Origin: Pseudobacter ginsenosidimutans
Lineage (GTDB): Bacteria > Bacteroidota > Bacteroidia > Chitinophagales > Chitinophagaceae
Length of the DNA: 64,000 nt
Direction: 5' to 3'
Assembly: GCF_007970185.1 (NCBI RefSeq)
Contig: NZ_CP042431.1
Span: 7,299,342 to 7,363,341, forward strand
Position numbers and translations under genes: made by a program
The notes under the pieces: generated by a model
The model's database searches: none
Told to the model about the DNA's origin: nothing
What the model saw: the letters and a program-made list of their open reading frames with translations, nothing else
In this document: positions 34,617-43,434 of the stretch, one piece after another
How positions within the stretch are numbered: position 1 is the first letter of the stretch
Layout of the letters: the number at the start of each line of letters is the position of its first letter

Positions 34617-37144
34617 TCCGGAAATTTCTACTAATTTCGACAGCACAAAAAATACTGCCGGTGAGAGCTATCCTGCTTACGTTGGTTTACCTGATGCTTA
34701 TCCTTCCCCAGGCTGCCCTTGCCCAGAAAAAACCTGCGACGCTTTCAGGGAAAGTGGTGGATGAAAATGAAAATCCACTGGCCAGGGTTTCTGTAACCAT
34801 ATTGGGTAAACGAAATGGCGTATCCACTTCCGATTCCGGCACATTCACCATACAAGCGCCTTCAGACAAAGCATTCGCACTGGTATTCTCCTTCACCGGT
34901 TACAAATCCGTTCAGCGTAATTTCCTGCTCAGCGAGAACGAAGCTGAATATGTGGTAGTGCGAATGGAACGCGGCACAGGTATGCTGGACTCTGTAGTGG
35001 TAACCGATCAACGTCAAAGACGCGAAGCAGGCCTCGTGCTCATCAATCCAAAGAACGCCATCAATATCCCCGCACCCGGCGGCGGCATCGAAAGCCTCAT
35101 CAAAGTATTTGTTGGATCGAATAACGAACTCACTTCACAATATTCCGTACGCGGTGGCAACTATGATGAGAACCTCGTGTACGTAAATGATTTCGAGATC
35201 TTCCGTCCTTACCTCGTCCGGAGCGGACAACAGGAAGGTCTCAGCTTCATCAATCCCGAGCTTGCCCGCAATGTGAGTTTCTACAATGGAGGCTTCCAGG
35301 CCCGCTATGGCGATAAGATGAGCTCTGTACTGGATATCCAGTACAAGAAACCCAAAACTTTCGGCGGCTCTGCCTACATCGGATTACTGGAACAGGGCCT
35401 GCACCTGGAAGGTGCATCGAAGAACGGCAAATTCACTTATCTCGTTGGCGTCCGTAACAGGAGCAACCGAAACCTGCTCAGCAGCCAGGAAACAAAAGGC
35501 AACTATGTTCCCTCTTCCGCCGATCTGCAGGCGCAACTCACGTATCAGATCAATCAACGCAATTCACTTGAACTGCTTGGCAATATCTCCCAGACAAAAT
35601 TCACGCTGATGCCTGAATACAGCCAGCTGACCAGCAGTGTGTTCTCGCCGCTTTTCAGCGCCAACCTGGGCCTCGACATTTTCTTCGAAGGAAGGGAGGA
35701 AGATCGATATCGCACCAATATGATCGGCCTAGCCTGGATCCAGCAGCTCAACAAAAAACTTCGCCTCAAATGGATGGCCAGCCGATTCGAGAACGATGAA
35801 AAAGAATCCATCGACATCATGGGCGCCTATCTCTTCGGAGACCGCTCTTTCGATAAAGGCAAGCCGGAATTCGGCATGATCACCAATCCGCTGGGCGCCG
35901 GCGTGTACCAGAATTTCGCCCGCAACAAACTCAATATCGCCCTCTACAATTTCTCACACAAAGGAAGCTACGACCAGGGCAAACATTTTATCCAGTGGGG
36001 ACAAACAGTAGAACGTCAAAGCATAACCGATAAGCTCAATGAATGGGAATACCAGGATTCTGCCGGCTACAATATTCCCTACAATCCCAATATGTTCGAG
36101 CTCAGCAAAGTGCTGAAAGCAAAAGCTGATATCGATGTGCTGCGCTTGTCTGGCTACATTCAGGACAATATCATTTTCCACGATTCGTCCGACTTCACAT
36201 TACAGGCCGGTGTACGTTACAATTACAATGACCTCAACAAAGAGTTCCTGCTCTCGCCCCGTATCGGTTTCAGCTGGAAACCCGGCAACTGGGAACGCGA
36301 TATCATTTTCCGCGGCGCCGCAGGTCTCTATCATCAACCGCCGTTTTACCGTGAGCTTCGCCGTTATGACGGCACCATCAACAAAGACCTGAAAGCACAA
36401 AAAAGCTGGCAGATCGCAGGTGGCATGGATTACAATTTCAGATCCGGCAACCGCCCCTTCCGCTTCACCGCAGAAGCGTACTACAAGAACATGTGGGATG
36501 TTGTTCCCTACGATATAGACAATGTGCGGATCCGTTACTTCGGTGAGAACCGCGCCAAAGCCTACGCCACCGGCCTGGAGCTCCGCCTCTTCGGCGAACT
36601 GGTGAAGGATGCAGAAAGCTGGGTCAGCCTCGGATTCATGCGTACACGCGAAGACCTCGATAAAGACACTTACTACGATTACACACTCGACGATAACAAT
36701 AATCCTACCGACAGCACCCTCAAAGAAGGAGGCTGGTTTCGCCGCCCTTCCGACAGACTGGTCACTTTCGGCATGTTCCTGCAGGATTATCTCGCCACCA
36801 ACAAGAATTTCAAAGTATACCTTAACTTTCTCTACGGCAGCAACCTTCCTTACAATATTCCCAACAGCGTGAAATACCGCAATGCCCTGGAGATCGATCC
36901 GTATATCCGAATAGACATCGGCTTCAGCGCCCTCCTGCTCGACAGCGAGAAGAGCAACCGCCGCAGTCATAACCCCTTCCGCAACTTCGAAAATATCTGG
37001 GCCACCCTGGAAGTGTTCAATCTCATCGACCGCGACAATACCATTTCCTACATGCTGATCAAGGATTTTTCCAACACAGTATTTGCCATGCCCAACAGGC
37101 TTACGCCACGCTTACTTAACCTGAAACTGATCGCCCGTTTTTAG
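34613..37144 (+). CDS. TonB-dependent outer membrane receptor
   Basis: 843 residues from a GTG that overlaps the rpe stop. An alternative GTG at 34661 gives a tidier signal peptide (MRAILLTLVYLMLILPQAALA). After the signal come a carboxypeptidase-regulatory-like domain (about 40-115; ATLSGKVVDENENPLARVSV), a plug domain (about 145-240; QYSVRGGNYDENLVYVNDFEIF) and a 22-strand-type barrel ending in Phe. It takes up a ligand across the outer membrane with energy from TonB. No SusD partner is adjacent, so the ligand cannot be guessed as a glycan from context. Confidence 0.92.
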   Translation: MIRKFLLISTAQKILPVRAILLTLVYLMLILPQAALAQKKPATLSGKVVDENENPLARVSVTILGKRNGVSTSDSGTFTIQAPSDKAFALVFSFTGYKSVQRNFLLSENEAEYVVVRMERGTGMLDSVVVTDQRQRREAGLVLINPKNAINIPAPGGGIESLIKVFVGSNNELTSQYSVRGGNYDENLVYVNDFEIFRPYLVRSGQQEGLSFINPELARNVSFYNGGFQARYGDKMSSVLDIQYKKPKTFGGSAYIGLLEQGLHLEGASKNGKFTYLVGVRNRSNRNLLSSQETKGNYVPSSADLQAQLTYQINQRNSLELLGNISQTKFTLMPEYSQLTSSVFSPLFSANLGLDIFFEGREEDRYRTNMIGLAWIQQLNKKLRLKWMASRFENDEKESIDIMGAYLFGDRSFDKGKPEFGMITNPLGAGVYQNFARNKLNIALYNFSHKGSYDQGKHFIQWGQTVERQSITDKLNEWEYQDSAGYNIPYNPNMFELSKVLKAKADIDVLRLSGYIQDNIIFHDSSDFTLQAGVRYNYNDLNKEFLLSPRIGFSWKPGNWERDIIFRGAAGLYHQPPFYRELRRYDGTINKDLKAQKSWQIAGGMDYNFRSGNRPFRFTAEAYYKNMWDVVPYDIDNVRIRYFGENRAKAYATGLELRLFGELVKDAESWVSLGFMRTREDLDKDTYYDYTLDDNNNPTDSTLKEGGWFRRPSDRLVTFGMFLQDYLATNKNFKVYLNFLYGSNLPYNIPNSVKYRNALEIDPYIRIDIGFSALLLDSEKSNRRSHNPFRNFENIWATLEVFNLIDRDNTISYMLIKDFSNTVFAMPNRLTPRLLNLKLIARF

Positions 37145-38337
37145 ATCAGCCTGATATTAAATTCCATTTCTCACCTATGCATTATCGTTATTCAGCAATT
37201 CATTGCTGCCGGCATCAGATTTTCTAAAGGTGACCGATAACCGCTTTGATCGTCCATTTTTCTTCCCAATTCCCACGCTGTTCCCGTTCCGGGACTGGCA
37301 GTGCTTGTGCCAAAATCATATGTAGTTGAAAATCAGCTATCCTATACTCTGGCACCAGTTTGGCATTTTGATAAACATCAACCGAACCGGAATATGTCAC
37401 ATCAAAATATTGAATAGAGGATAAGGTAAGGTTGAGGACTCTGGTTGTAGCATTGCTGTCTCGGGTTTGTTCGATTGAGGTGAGGAAACAAACCAACGCG
37501 GGAGATTAATTATTGAGCTTTTGTAGCAGAGATGGATCGGTGGAATATTATTAAACTTCTTCGCTTATGTTTCCAAGACCTCAATCGAACATACCCTCGT
37601 CAGCATTTCTCCGAATGTGCAACATTCAATGATGATAATTTAGGCAATAACAAATTATTTCAGATTATTTGAACACCAGATCAGTGTTCATTTTTTTTAT
37701 TTTATGATTCTCCCCAACAGTTGAGTAGTCATAAGTTATTACACTATCCTGTAACCTGCTACAGTACTTCATTTCAGACACTCGTATTCCTGGTCAATAT
37801 CAAATGATTGATAACAATTATTAGATTACAGTTAATCATTAACGTTACTTCGACAGAGATTCAACCTCATTGAATTGGAAGGTATTTCAAAATAAGTTGC
37901 TGCAATGGTCACTGCTATTGATTCATTGCGTTTTATCATGTACAAGATCAATTCCTGTATGCTCAATTGAAATCAACTATTTAATTGCCTTGAATATTTA
38001 CAAGTTCTATTTCCTCAATCTTCCGGAAAGAAAAATTGCCGCACCTCCAGCTTATGGAGCAAAGGGATAATGAAAAGCTGGCCTTGAAAATGTAAGCGAA
38101 GCAGTCCGGCCATATTCCCCTGCCCCATCTTTCCCCACCAGCGCCCAAAAAAGATCCTCCCGCGCCGGTTCATTTTCCAGCCGGCGTTCATTTCCCTTTG
38201 CGACCCCAGTTTCCCAGGCTTTTCCAGTTCCGGGAATAAACAAAAGGCCAGCAAACCCATAATCAATTAAAAATCAAACGATTAAGAATCTGGCATTCCC
38301 TTAGCATCTCTCTGATCAGAATAACAAATCAAAACTT
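37145..38337. other. 1.2-kb AT-rich gap with little recognisable content
   Basis: Apart from the doubtful ORF at 37224-37496, I see only a 13-bp inverted repeat (37469-37481 with 37578-37590, spanning 122 bp) and a weak GC hairpin (38163-38168 with 38181-38186). Other ORFs here are short and of unlikely composition. No tRNA or insertion sequence was found. Confidence 0.5.
37224..37496 (-). CDS. Possible small hypothetical protein or gene remnant
   Basis: 90 codons. The part from about residue 20 (RVLNLTLSSIQYFDVTYSG, then PEYRIADFQLHMILAQALPV and WTIKAVIGHL) reads like a plausible beta-rich protein tail, but the N terminus lacks a convincing start or signal. It could be the 3' end of a decayed gene in this otherwise empty 1.2-kb gap. 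No family recognised. Confidence 0.3.
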   Translation of the reverse strand: MVCFLTSIEQTRDSNATTRVLNLTLSSIQYFDVTYSGSVDVYQNAKLVPEYRIADFQLHMILAQALPVPEREQRGNWEEKWTIKAVIGHL

Positions 38338-38628
38338 ATGATCAATGAAATGCTGGTAAATCCTGATCCGTTTGCCAGATCGTTTACACTAGAAATCAGT
38401 TGCGATCAGAATTTACACGCCATTGTCCGGTTAATTAATTCAGAGGATCGAATTATCAAATTATTCTCCTGGTACCTGCTCAAGGGAGCGAACATCACAA
38501 ACATCGATGATATCTTATTCACCAGTAGCGGCAAGTGCAGACTGGATGTGATCAATCAGCATGGTGAATTGTTACACAGCATCGATGTGACCCAATCAAA
38601 TCAGGATGATAGCAACCCCAACCCCTAA
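38338..38628 (+). CDS. Small protein resembling a free-standing T9SS type A sorting domain
   Basis: 96 residues with no signal peptide. The layout (NPDPFARSFTLEISCDQNLH, then AIVRLINSEDRIIKLF, WYLLKGANITNI, KCRLDVINQHGELLHSIDV) follows the order of strands in type A C-terminal sorting domains: N-P-F, L-x-x-x-G-x-x-(V/I), L-x-x-G-x-N, Y/L-x-L-x-V. Here it makes up the entire protein. I infer either a paralogue used in the cytosol or an independent small family. Flanked by gaps on both sides. Confidence 0.6.
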   Translation: MINEMLVNPDPFARSFTLEISCDQNLHAIVRLINSEDRIIKLFSWYLLKGANITNIDDILFTSSGKCRLDVINQHGELLHSIDVTQSNQDDSNPNP

Positions 38629-38670
38629 ATCCTTCAACTGCAGGTCACATTGTTCATAGTTTGATTCATA

Positions 38671-38708
38671 GGTTAATGGTTAAATGGTTAAATGGTTAAT
38701 TGGTTATT
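38671..38708. repeat. Tandem repeat of GGTTAA(A)T units
   Basis: Five consecutive 7-8-bp units beginning GGTTA. Short AT-rich tandem repeats of this kind are common in Bacteroidota intergenic DNA. Confidence 0.75.
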
Positions 38709-38916
38709 GGCTCTTGTTTAGTTTTTTCATGTTTTGGTTTTATCAGGTGGTTTTTCATTTTTTCATGTTGGTTTTTAGGTTAAAGGAATGCCCTCTCCCC
38801 GTCCCTTTTTTAACCCCAAACCCTAAACCGTAAGTGGCTTTTTGTTTTTCATGGCAAGCACTACCCCCCTTGCCCTAAACCGTAACAGTATTTTTGCTTG
38901 ATCCCTACCCATGTCC

Positions 38917-38949
38917 GCTGCCTTGCATCCGAAGGCAGCTTTTTTTTTA
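38917..38949 (+). terminator. Intrinsic terminator just upstream of pdxJ
   Basis: A perfect 8-bp stem (38917-38924 with 38932-38939, 7-nt loop) is followed by nine T. The pdxJ start codon is only 11 bases beyond the T run. It may simply end upstream transcription or may act as an attenuator. Confidence 0.75.
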
Positions 38950-38957
38950 TAATTTTG
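38950..38957 (+). promoter_or_regulatory. pdxJ: Candidate -7 box of pdxJ
   Basis: TAATTTTG matches TAnnTTTG exactly and ends 3 bases before the pdxJ ATG. Transcription would begin at or next to the start codon, giving a leaderless mRNA. A TTG at 38923-38925 is a weak -33 candidate with a 24-base spacer, longer than usual. Confidence 0.4.
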
Positions 38958-38960
38958 GGC

Positions 38961-39686
38961 ATGGCAAAACTTAGTGTCAATATCAATAAATTCGCAACCC
39001 TGCGCAATAGCCGTGGCGGCAACAATCCGGATGTAGTGAAAGCCGCTGTGGATGCACAGCTGTTCGGAGCAGACGGAGTAACCGTTCACCCTCGTCCGGA
39101 CGAAAGGCATATCCGCTACCAGGATGTACGCGATATCAAAAAGATCATTACCACAGAATTCAATATTGAAGGCAATTGCCGCGAGCAAAAATTCATCGAT
39201 CTGGTGCTGGAAACAAAACCGCACCAGGTGACACTCGTTCCGGATGCTGAAGGACAGCTCACCTCCGATCATGGATGGGATACCATCAGGTACAGGGATT
39301 ACCTGAAAGAAGTGATTCCTGTTTTCCAGAAAGCTGGTATCAGGGTTTCCATCTTTGTTGATCCTGTGATCGAAATGGTGAACAGCGCAGCAGAAACAGG
39401 AACCGACAGGATCGAACTATACACTGAGGGATATGCGAAATCATTCCACGCAGGAAAAGAACAGGCCATTGCTCCTTATGTGGCGGCAGCCAAACGCGCC
39501 GCTGAGCTGAAGCTCGGTATCAATGCAGGTCATGACCTGGACCTTGAAAATCTGGCATGGTTTGCGCAGCAGATACCGGCACTGGATGAAGTGAGTATCG
39601 GACATGCACTGGTTTGTGATGCATTGTACCTGGGATATGAGAATGCCGTGCAGTTGTATAAAAGACAATTGATGGCAAAAAAATAA
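38961..39686 (+). CDS. pdxJ: Pyridoxine 5'-phosphate synthase
   Basis: 241 residues from ATG 38961; an in-frame upstream Met would place the start inside the terminator. Condenses 1-deoxyxylulose 5-phosphate with 3-amino-2-oxopropyl phosphate in the DXP-dependent vitamin B6 pathway. Motifs: LSVNINKFATLRNSRGG, VTVHPRPDERHI, NIEGN, VTLVPD, VSIFVDP, ELYTE and NAGHDLDLENL. The presence of pdxJ implies this pathway rather than PdxS/PdxT. Confidence 0.97.
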   Translation: MAKLSVNINKFATLRNSRGGNNPDVVKAAVDAQLFGADGVTVHPRPDERHIRYQDVRDIKKIITTEFNIEGNCREQKFIDLVLETKPHQVTLVPDAEGQLTSDHGWDTIRYRDYLKEVIPVFQKAGIRVSIFVDPVIEMVNSAAETGTDRIELYTEGYAKSFHAGKEQAIAPYVAAAKRAAELKLGINAGHDLDLENLAWFAQQIPALDEVSIGHALVCDALYLGYENAVQLYKRQLMAKK

Positions 39687-39719
39687 CACAGAGAACAACT
39701 GATAACAACAATAAACAAG

Positions 39720-39748
39720 AAACCCCGGCCATTGCTGTGCCGGGGTTT
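39720..39748. terminator. Bidirectional intrinsic terminator
   Basis: A perfect 10-bp stem (39720-39729 with 39739-39748, 9-nt loop) between convergent pdxJ and the OmpA gene; the GC core is flanked by A and T runs. Confidence 0.85.
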
Positions 39749-39767
39749 TGCATTGTCATTATGGGTA

Positions 39768-41105
39768 TCAGTTATAATGCAGTTTGAGTTCCACGCGCCT
39801 GTTCTTCGCACGGCCGGCAGTTGTTTTATTGTCGGCTACGGGGCGTTCCTGGCCATAGCCCGCAGCGTTGATACGATCATCGCTCACGCCCTTTTTCACT
39901 AAATAATCATGAACAGCCTGCGCACGTTTTTCGCTCAGTGTAAGGTTCTTATCGGCTTTGCCGGTATTGTCCGTATGACCTTCCACATCCAGTTTGAGAT
40001 TGGGATCTTCGTTCAGCAGTTTCACCACATCATCCAGTGATTTATGGGATTTTGCCAGCAGTTGATAGCTGCCTGTTGCAAAGAAGATATTCTTCGCAGC
40101 CACATCGATCCTTTTCTTTATTTCTTCCTTTACTTCAGGACAGCCCTGGTTGGAAACAGGTCCGGGAAGATCAGGACATTTATCTTCTTCATCATTCACG
40201 CCATCTTTATCGCGGTCGGGAACCGGGCAGCCGTCGTAGCGGGCAACGCCTTTCTCGTTGGGGCATTTATCCACTTCATCATTGATGCCATCGCCATCCG
40301 TATCAGGAATGGGGCATCCCTGGTAGCGCGCAAGCCCGGGCACATCAGGACATTTATCTTCAGGATCAGGGATACCGTCTCCATCCCTGTCCGGACAACC
40401 CTTGAACTGCGCCAGGCCGGGAATATCCGGGCAGGCATCCAGGCTGTCTACGATACCATCACCATCTGTATCTTTTGGTGGCGGCGGAGGAATGGGAACA
40501 GGAACGGGTGCTGCCGCTCTTTTCTTTTTACCGATCACACCGGCCAGGCCGATGCTGTGATAGAAATGATAATTGGCAGATTCGGTTACTGGTATACGGT
40601 ATTGTGAGTTCACCACCAGGAAAGCTTCATTCAGGATGTTGAACTGAACGCCCACACCTGCGGGAATGAATGCACCGAATGTGCCTTTGTACATAGACGC
40701 ACCTAAACCTGCCTGCAGATAAGGCGATACCACGTACTTGTTGGAGAACATCTTGCCACGTACAGACACATCGCCTTCCAGGAGGAAATTATCTTTTCCG
40801 TAAGTAGATCCGTCCCTGCGGATATAATCCAGGAAAGAACCGGCGAGTGTGGTGGTAAAATCAAAATGCCTGTTGAGCCCCTCCATATAATTGATAGCAA
40901 GGCCAGGGCTCATGTCTTTGATCTTGCCAAACTTTTTGTCTCTTAATGCAGTTCCCAGGGAAGTGTTCCTTATATTCTGAGCCGACTTGAAGTCGTTAAA
41001 GAAAAAGTGGACGCCTAAAGTGGGATTCTGAATATCATCATCCTGGCCAAAAGCAATCTGAGTTAGGGTGAGAAGAAAGAAAAGGTGTAGTAGGATTCTC
41101 TTCAT
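39768..41105 (-). CDS. OmpA-family outer membrane protein with thrombospondin type 3 repeats
   Basis: 445 residues. Signal peptide (about 1-20), N-terminal beta-barrel (about 25-195), a Pro-rich linker (PVPVPIPPPPPKD), four calcium-binding TSP3 repeats (DTDGDGIVDSLDACPD, DRDGDGIPDPEDKCPD, and so on, about 212-315), and an OmpA/MotB peptidoglycan-binding domain at the C terminus (VEGHTDNTGKADKNLTLSEKR). It links the outer membrane to the cell wall. Transcribed alone. Confidence 0.93.
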   Translation of the reverse strand: MKRILLHLFFLLTLTQIAFGQDDDIQNPTLGVHFFFNDFKSAQNIRNTSLGTALRDKKFGKIKDMSPGLAINYMEGLNRHFDFTTTLAGSFLDYIRRDGSTYGKDNFLLEGDVSVRGKMFSNKYVVSPYLQAGLGASMYKGTFGAFIPAGVGVQFNILNEAFLVVNSQYRIPVTESANYHFYHSIGLAGVIGKKKRAAAPVPVPIPPPPPKDTDGDGIVDSLDACPDIPGLAQFKGCPDRDGDGIPDPEDKCPDVPGLARYQGCPIPDTDGDGINDEVDKCPNEKGVARYDGCPVPDRDKDGVNDEEDKCPDLPGPVSNQGCPEVKEEIKKRIDVAAKNIFFATGSYQLLAKSHKSLDDVVKLLNEDPNLKLDVEGHTDNTGKADKNLTLSEKRAQAVHDYLVKKGVSDDRINAAGYGQERPVADNKTTAGRAKNRRVELKLHYN

Positions 41106-41236
41106 AACGAAACAGTTTTGTAATCGTATTGAGCAAAAATAGCGGGGTACCTATTAAAATGAAAAATAATTTATTAACCGCGGTTAATAAGTTAAGGGCT
41201 GGTAAAGATTTGCTCACGGATACAACAAAACGAGTG

Positions 41237-41659
41237 TTACGGGGTGGTGGGCTTGTTCTTGCCTAGATATTCCACTTTCACGCGCGTTAGCCCGTGACCG
41301 GTATACCCGAGTGTTTTAGCCGCAATATGACTTAGGTCGATCAGACGTTTGTTCAGGTGATGCATGCGGTCTGTGATCCTGAGGATCACGCTTCGGTTAT
41401 TCCGGATATTGGTTACACGCACCCAGCAATTGAGCGGAAGCGTATTGCAGGCGGCTGTTAATTTTTTCTGGCTGAAAATCTCGCCATTGGCGGTTTTGCG
41501 GCCTTCGAACTTATTGTGATAGAAACTGGCAACTCCATATTGTACTTTGGGGACCTTTCTCTTTTTGGTCATGTGAACACTGTCTTCAACTGCTGACTGG
41601 GCTTTTACTACAGCAGGGGTCATGATCGATAAGACAGCATAAAGGGCCCATTTTTTCAT
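41237..41659 (-). CDS. RlpA-family double-psi beta-barrel protein
   Basis: 140 residues with a signal peptide (MTPAVVKA near 13-20). The RlpA-like domain is clear: GVASFYHNKFEGRKTANGE, then LPLNCWVRVTNIRN, ILRITDRMHHLNKRLIDLSH and AAKTLGYTGHG. Family members are septal lytic transglycosylases that act on peptide-free glycan strands; the catalytic Asp lies in ITDR. No SPOR domain is attached. It is 12 bases downstream of the L,D-transpeptidase gene, so both are likely in one cell-wall operon. Confidence 0.9.
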   Translation of the reverse strand: MKKWALYAVLSIMTPAVVKAQSAVEDSVHMTKKRKVPKVQYGVASFYHNKFEGRKTANGEIFSQKKLTAACNTLPLNCWVRVTNIRNNRSVILRITDRMHHLNKRLIDLSHIAAKTLGYTGHGLTRVKVEYLGKNKPTTP

Positions 41660-41671
41660 AGATAGGGGATT

Positions 41672-43360
41672 TTATTGGATGGCCTTGTCGGCGAAGTACC
41701 TTTCCTTCAGGATCTTGTCTTCTCCATAAATATCTTCATAAATTCTCAATTTTCCATCTTTTCCCTCGCAGGAAAAGTAACGGATATAGATAGGTACTCT
41801 TTTGAATCCTGAAACCACATGCTTTTCTTCGCGCCTGATCCAGTTCCTCAATGTATCGGGATGGAAGCGGGCCGTATCGTTCCTTACCAGGAAATCCGCC
41901 AGCTTCATGAATTCCTTCACTCTCACACATCCATGGCTCATGGCGCGGTTGCCGCGGCTGAACAACCAGCGTGCATTGGTATCGTGCAGGTATACATCAT
42001 GTTTATTCGGAAAATTGAACTTCAGTACACCCAGCGAATTATCATCACCCTGACGCTGCTTCAGGAGATAGGGGAAATTCCCCTTGCCAAGCACCGCCCA
42101 GTTGATCGTATAAGGATCGATGATACTATCGTTGCGGTCCACTACCATCAGGTTCTCTTTATTGAGATAGTTCACATCCTTTTTGATCTTCGGCAGCATC
42201 TCCTTGTAGATGATGCTGTATGGCACGGTCCATTGCGGATAAGTGATGAAATTACTCACGGCAGACGTCAGCAATGGCGTTCGTGTGCGCGCTTGCCCCA
42301 CAATAACGCGGGATTCCATCGCAATAGTATCTGCATCGTGCACACGCAGATAATAACTGGGCAGATTCACCCAGATATATGTTTCCGGGAAACTGTCCGT
42401 TGCCATCTTATAACGGTCAAGCGTAATGGCTACGCGCTTGAACTTTTCCCAGTCGGTATAATTGAGCGCCGCAACGGTATTCTCATTGGGGCGACCGGTT
42501 GGTTTCAATCCTTTTTTGGTTTGATAATCTTTCAGCACAGCTCTCCAGGTTGCAGTGTCAACCGGTTCTGTTGCAGAAGGAAGGAGATCCTCTTCGAACA
42601 ATCTTCTTTGTAATGATCTGTAAAAAGCTGCACTGTCTTTCAGCGGGTAGCTGTAACTGAGTATTGTATATCTTTTGAACGAACCGATGGAATCGAGATA
42701 AGCTTTCAGTCCCTGCTTGAGATCGGCATACCCCTGGTAAGTTGGCTCCAGCGCTTGCAGGGTGCCGCTCACATTGCGGGTCTGACGCACCTGGTCCAGT
42801 ACACCGGGATAATAACCGGGGCCGAGAATGGAATCAGTGCGGATATAAAGACTGTCTTTATAGAAATGTCCCTGTTTCAGATGGCGGGCCACCTGCAGGA
42901 AAGCATCAGTCATCATCAGTTCCGCGCGGCTCCAGAGAGCAGCATTCTTGCGTGCAGAGGAATCGCGAACGATCTGATCGCGCATGCTGTTCAATGCGCG
43001 GTAATGATAGTCTGAAGGGAATAATCCGTATTCTTTTGAATTGGCGATGAAGCGGAAGAAGTTTTCACCGATGGCATTCCATTGCTCCTGTGTGCACCAG
43101 ATGGGCTGATGATTGCTGCGCACATAGGCTTCGTTCACCAACCTGTCATCTGCAAGCACCACAGTGTCGTTGAGCCTGCCTTTATTGTCGAGCATGTAAG
43201 ACAATGCAGATTTGATGTTATCGCTTACGCGGACCTCAAATTTTTCGGGCTGTTCCACAATGTCTTTGTCCTTTGGCTTCTCCCCTCCGCCACAGGCGGT
43301 GAGGATCAGCAAAAAAAAGAACGTGCAACCAGTTACTCCTGCATTCAAGTGCTTATTCAT
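41672..43360 (-). CDS. L,D-transpeptidase (YcbB/LdtD-type) lipoprotein
   Basis: 562 residues. Lipoprotein signal with Cys at about 23 (LILTAC), a scaffold region, a peptidoglycan-binding domain (about 275-320; YQTKKGLKPTGRPNENTVAALN) and a YkuD catalytic domain (about 340-500) with the active-site motif SHGCVRVKEF. It crosslinks peptidoglycan through meso-diaminopimelate residues. The layout matches enterobacterial LdtD. The gene pairs with the RlpA-type gene. Confidence 0.93.
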   Translation of the reverse strand: MNKHLNAGVTGCTFFFLLILTACGGGEKPKDKDIVEQPEKFEVRVSDNIKSALSYMLDNKGRLNDTVVLADDRLVNEAYVRSNHQPIWCTQEQWNAIGENFFRFIANSKEYGLFPSDYHYRALNSMRDQIVRDSSARKNAALWSRAELMMTDAFLQVARHLKQGHFYKDSLYIRTDSILGPGYYPGVLDQVRQTRNVSGTLQALEPTYQGYADLKQGLKAYLDSIGSFKRYTILSYSYPLKDSAAFYRSLQRRLFEEDLLPSATEPVDTATWRAVLKDYQTKKGLKPTGRPNENTVAALNYTDWEKFKRVAITLDRYKMATDSFPETYIWVNLPSYYLRVHDADTIAMESRVIVGQARTRTPLLTSAVSNFITYPQWTVPYSIIYKEMLPKIKKDVNYLNKENLMVVDRNDSIIDPYTINWAVLGKGNFPYLLKQRQGDDNSLGVLKFNFPNKHDVYLHDTNARWLFSRGNRAMSHGCVRVKEFMKLADFLVRNDTARFHPDTLRNWIRREEKHVVSGFKRVPIYIRYFSCEGKDGKLRIYEDIYGEDKILKERYFADKAIQ

Positions 43361-43434
43361 GTATTATCCTTATTGTTCCGGTATAAATTTATTGTACCTT
43401 ACTTCATGATGTAATTCATCGTCACCCAGTTGCA

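Larger units (their letters stand above)
38629..38960. other. Repeat-rich leader region upstream of pdxJ
   Basis: No convincing gene. It contains five tandem GGTTAAAT-like units (38671-38708), several TTTTTCATG motifs, a 13-bp direct repeat CCCTAAACCGTAA (38821-38833 and 38873-38885), three tiny ORFs of 12-16 codons, and the hairpin described next. Confidence 0.5.

Noticed and set aside
38821-38885. Telomere-like CCCTAAA motifs
   Set aside because: Only two copies, inside a 13-bp direct repeat in an intergenic region. There is no array and no chromosome end; chance or local duplication is enough.
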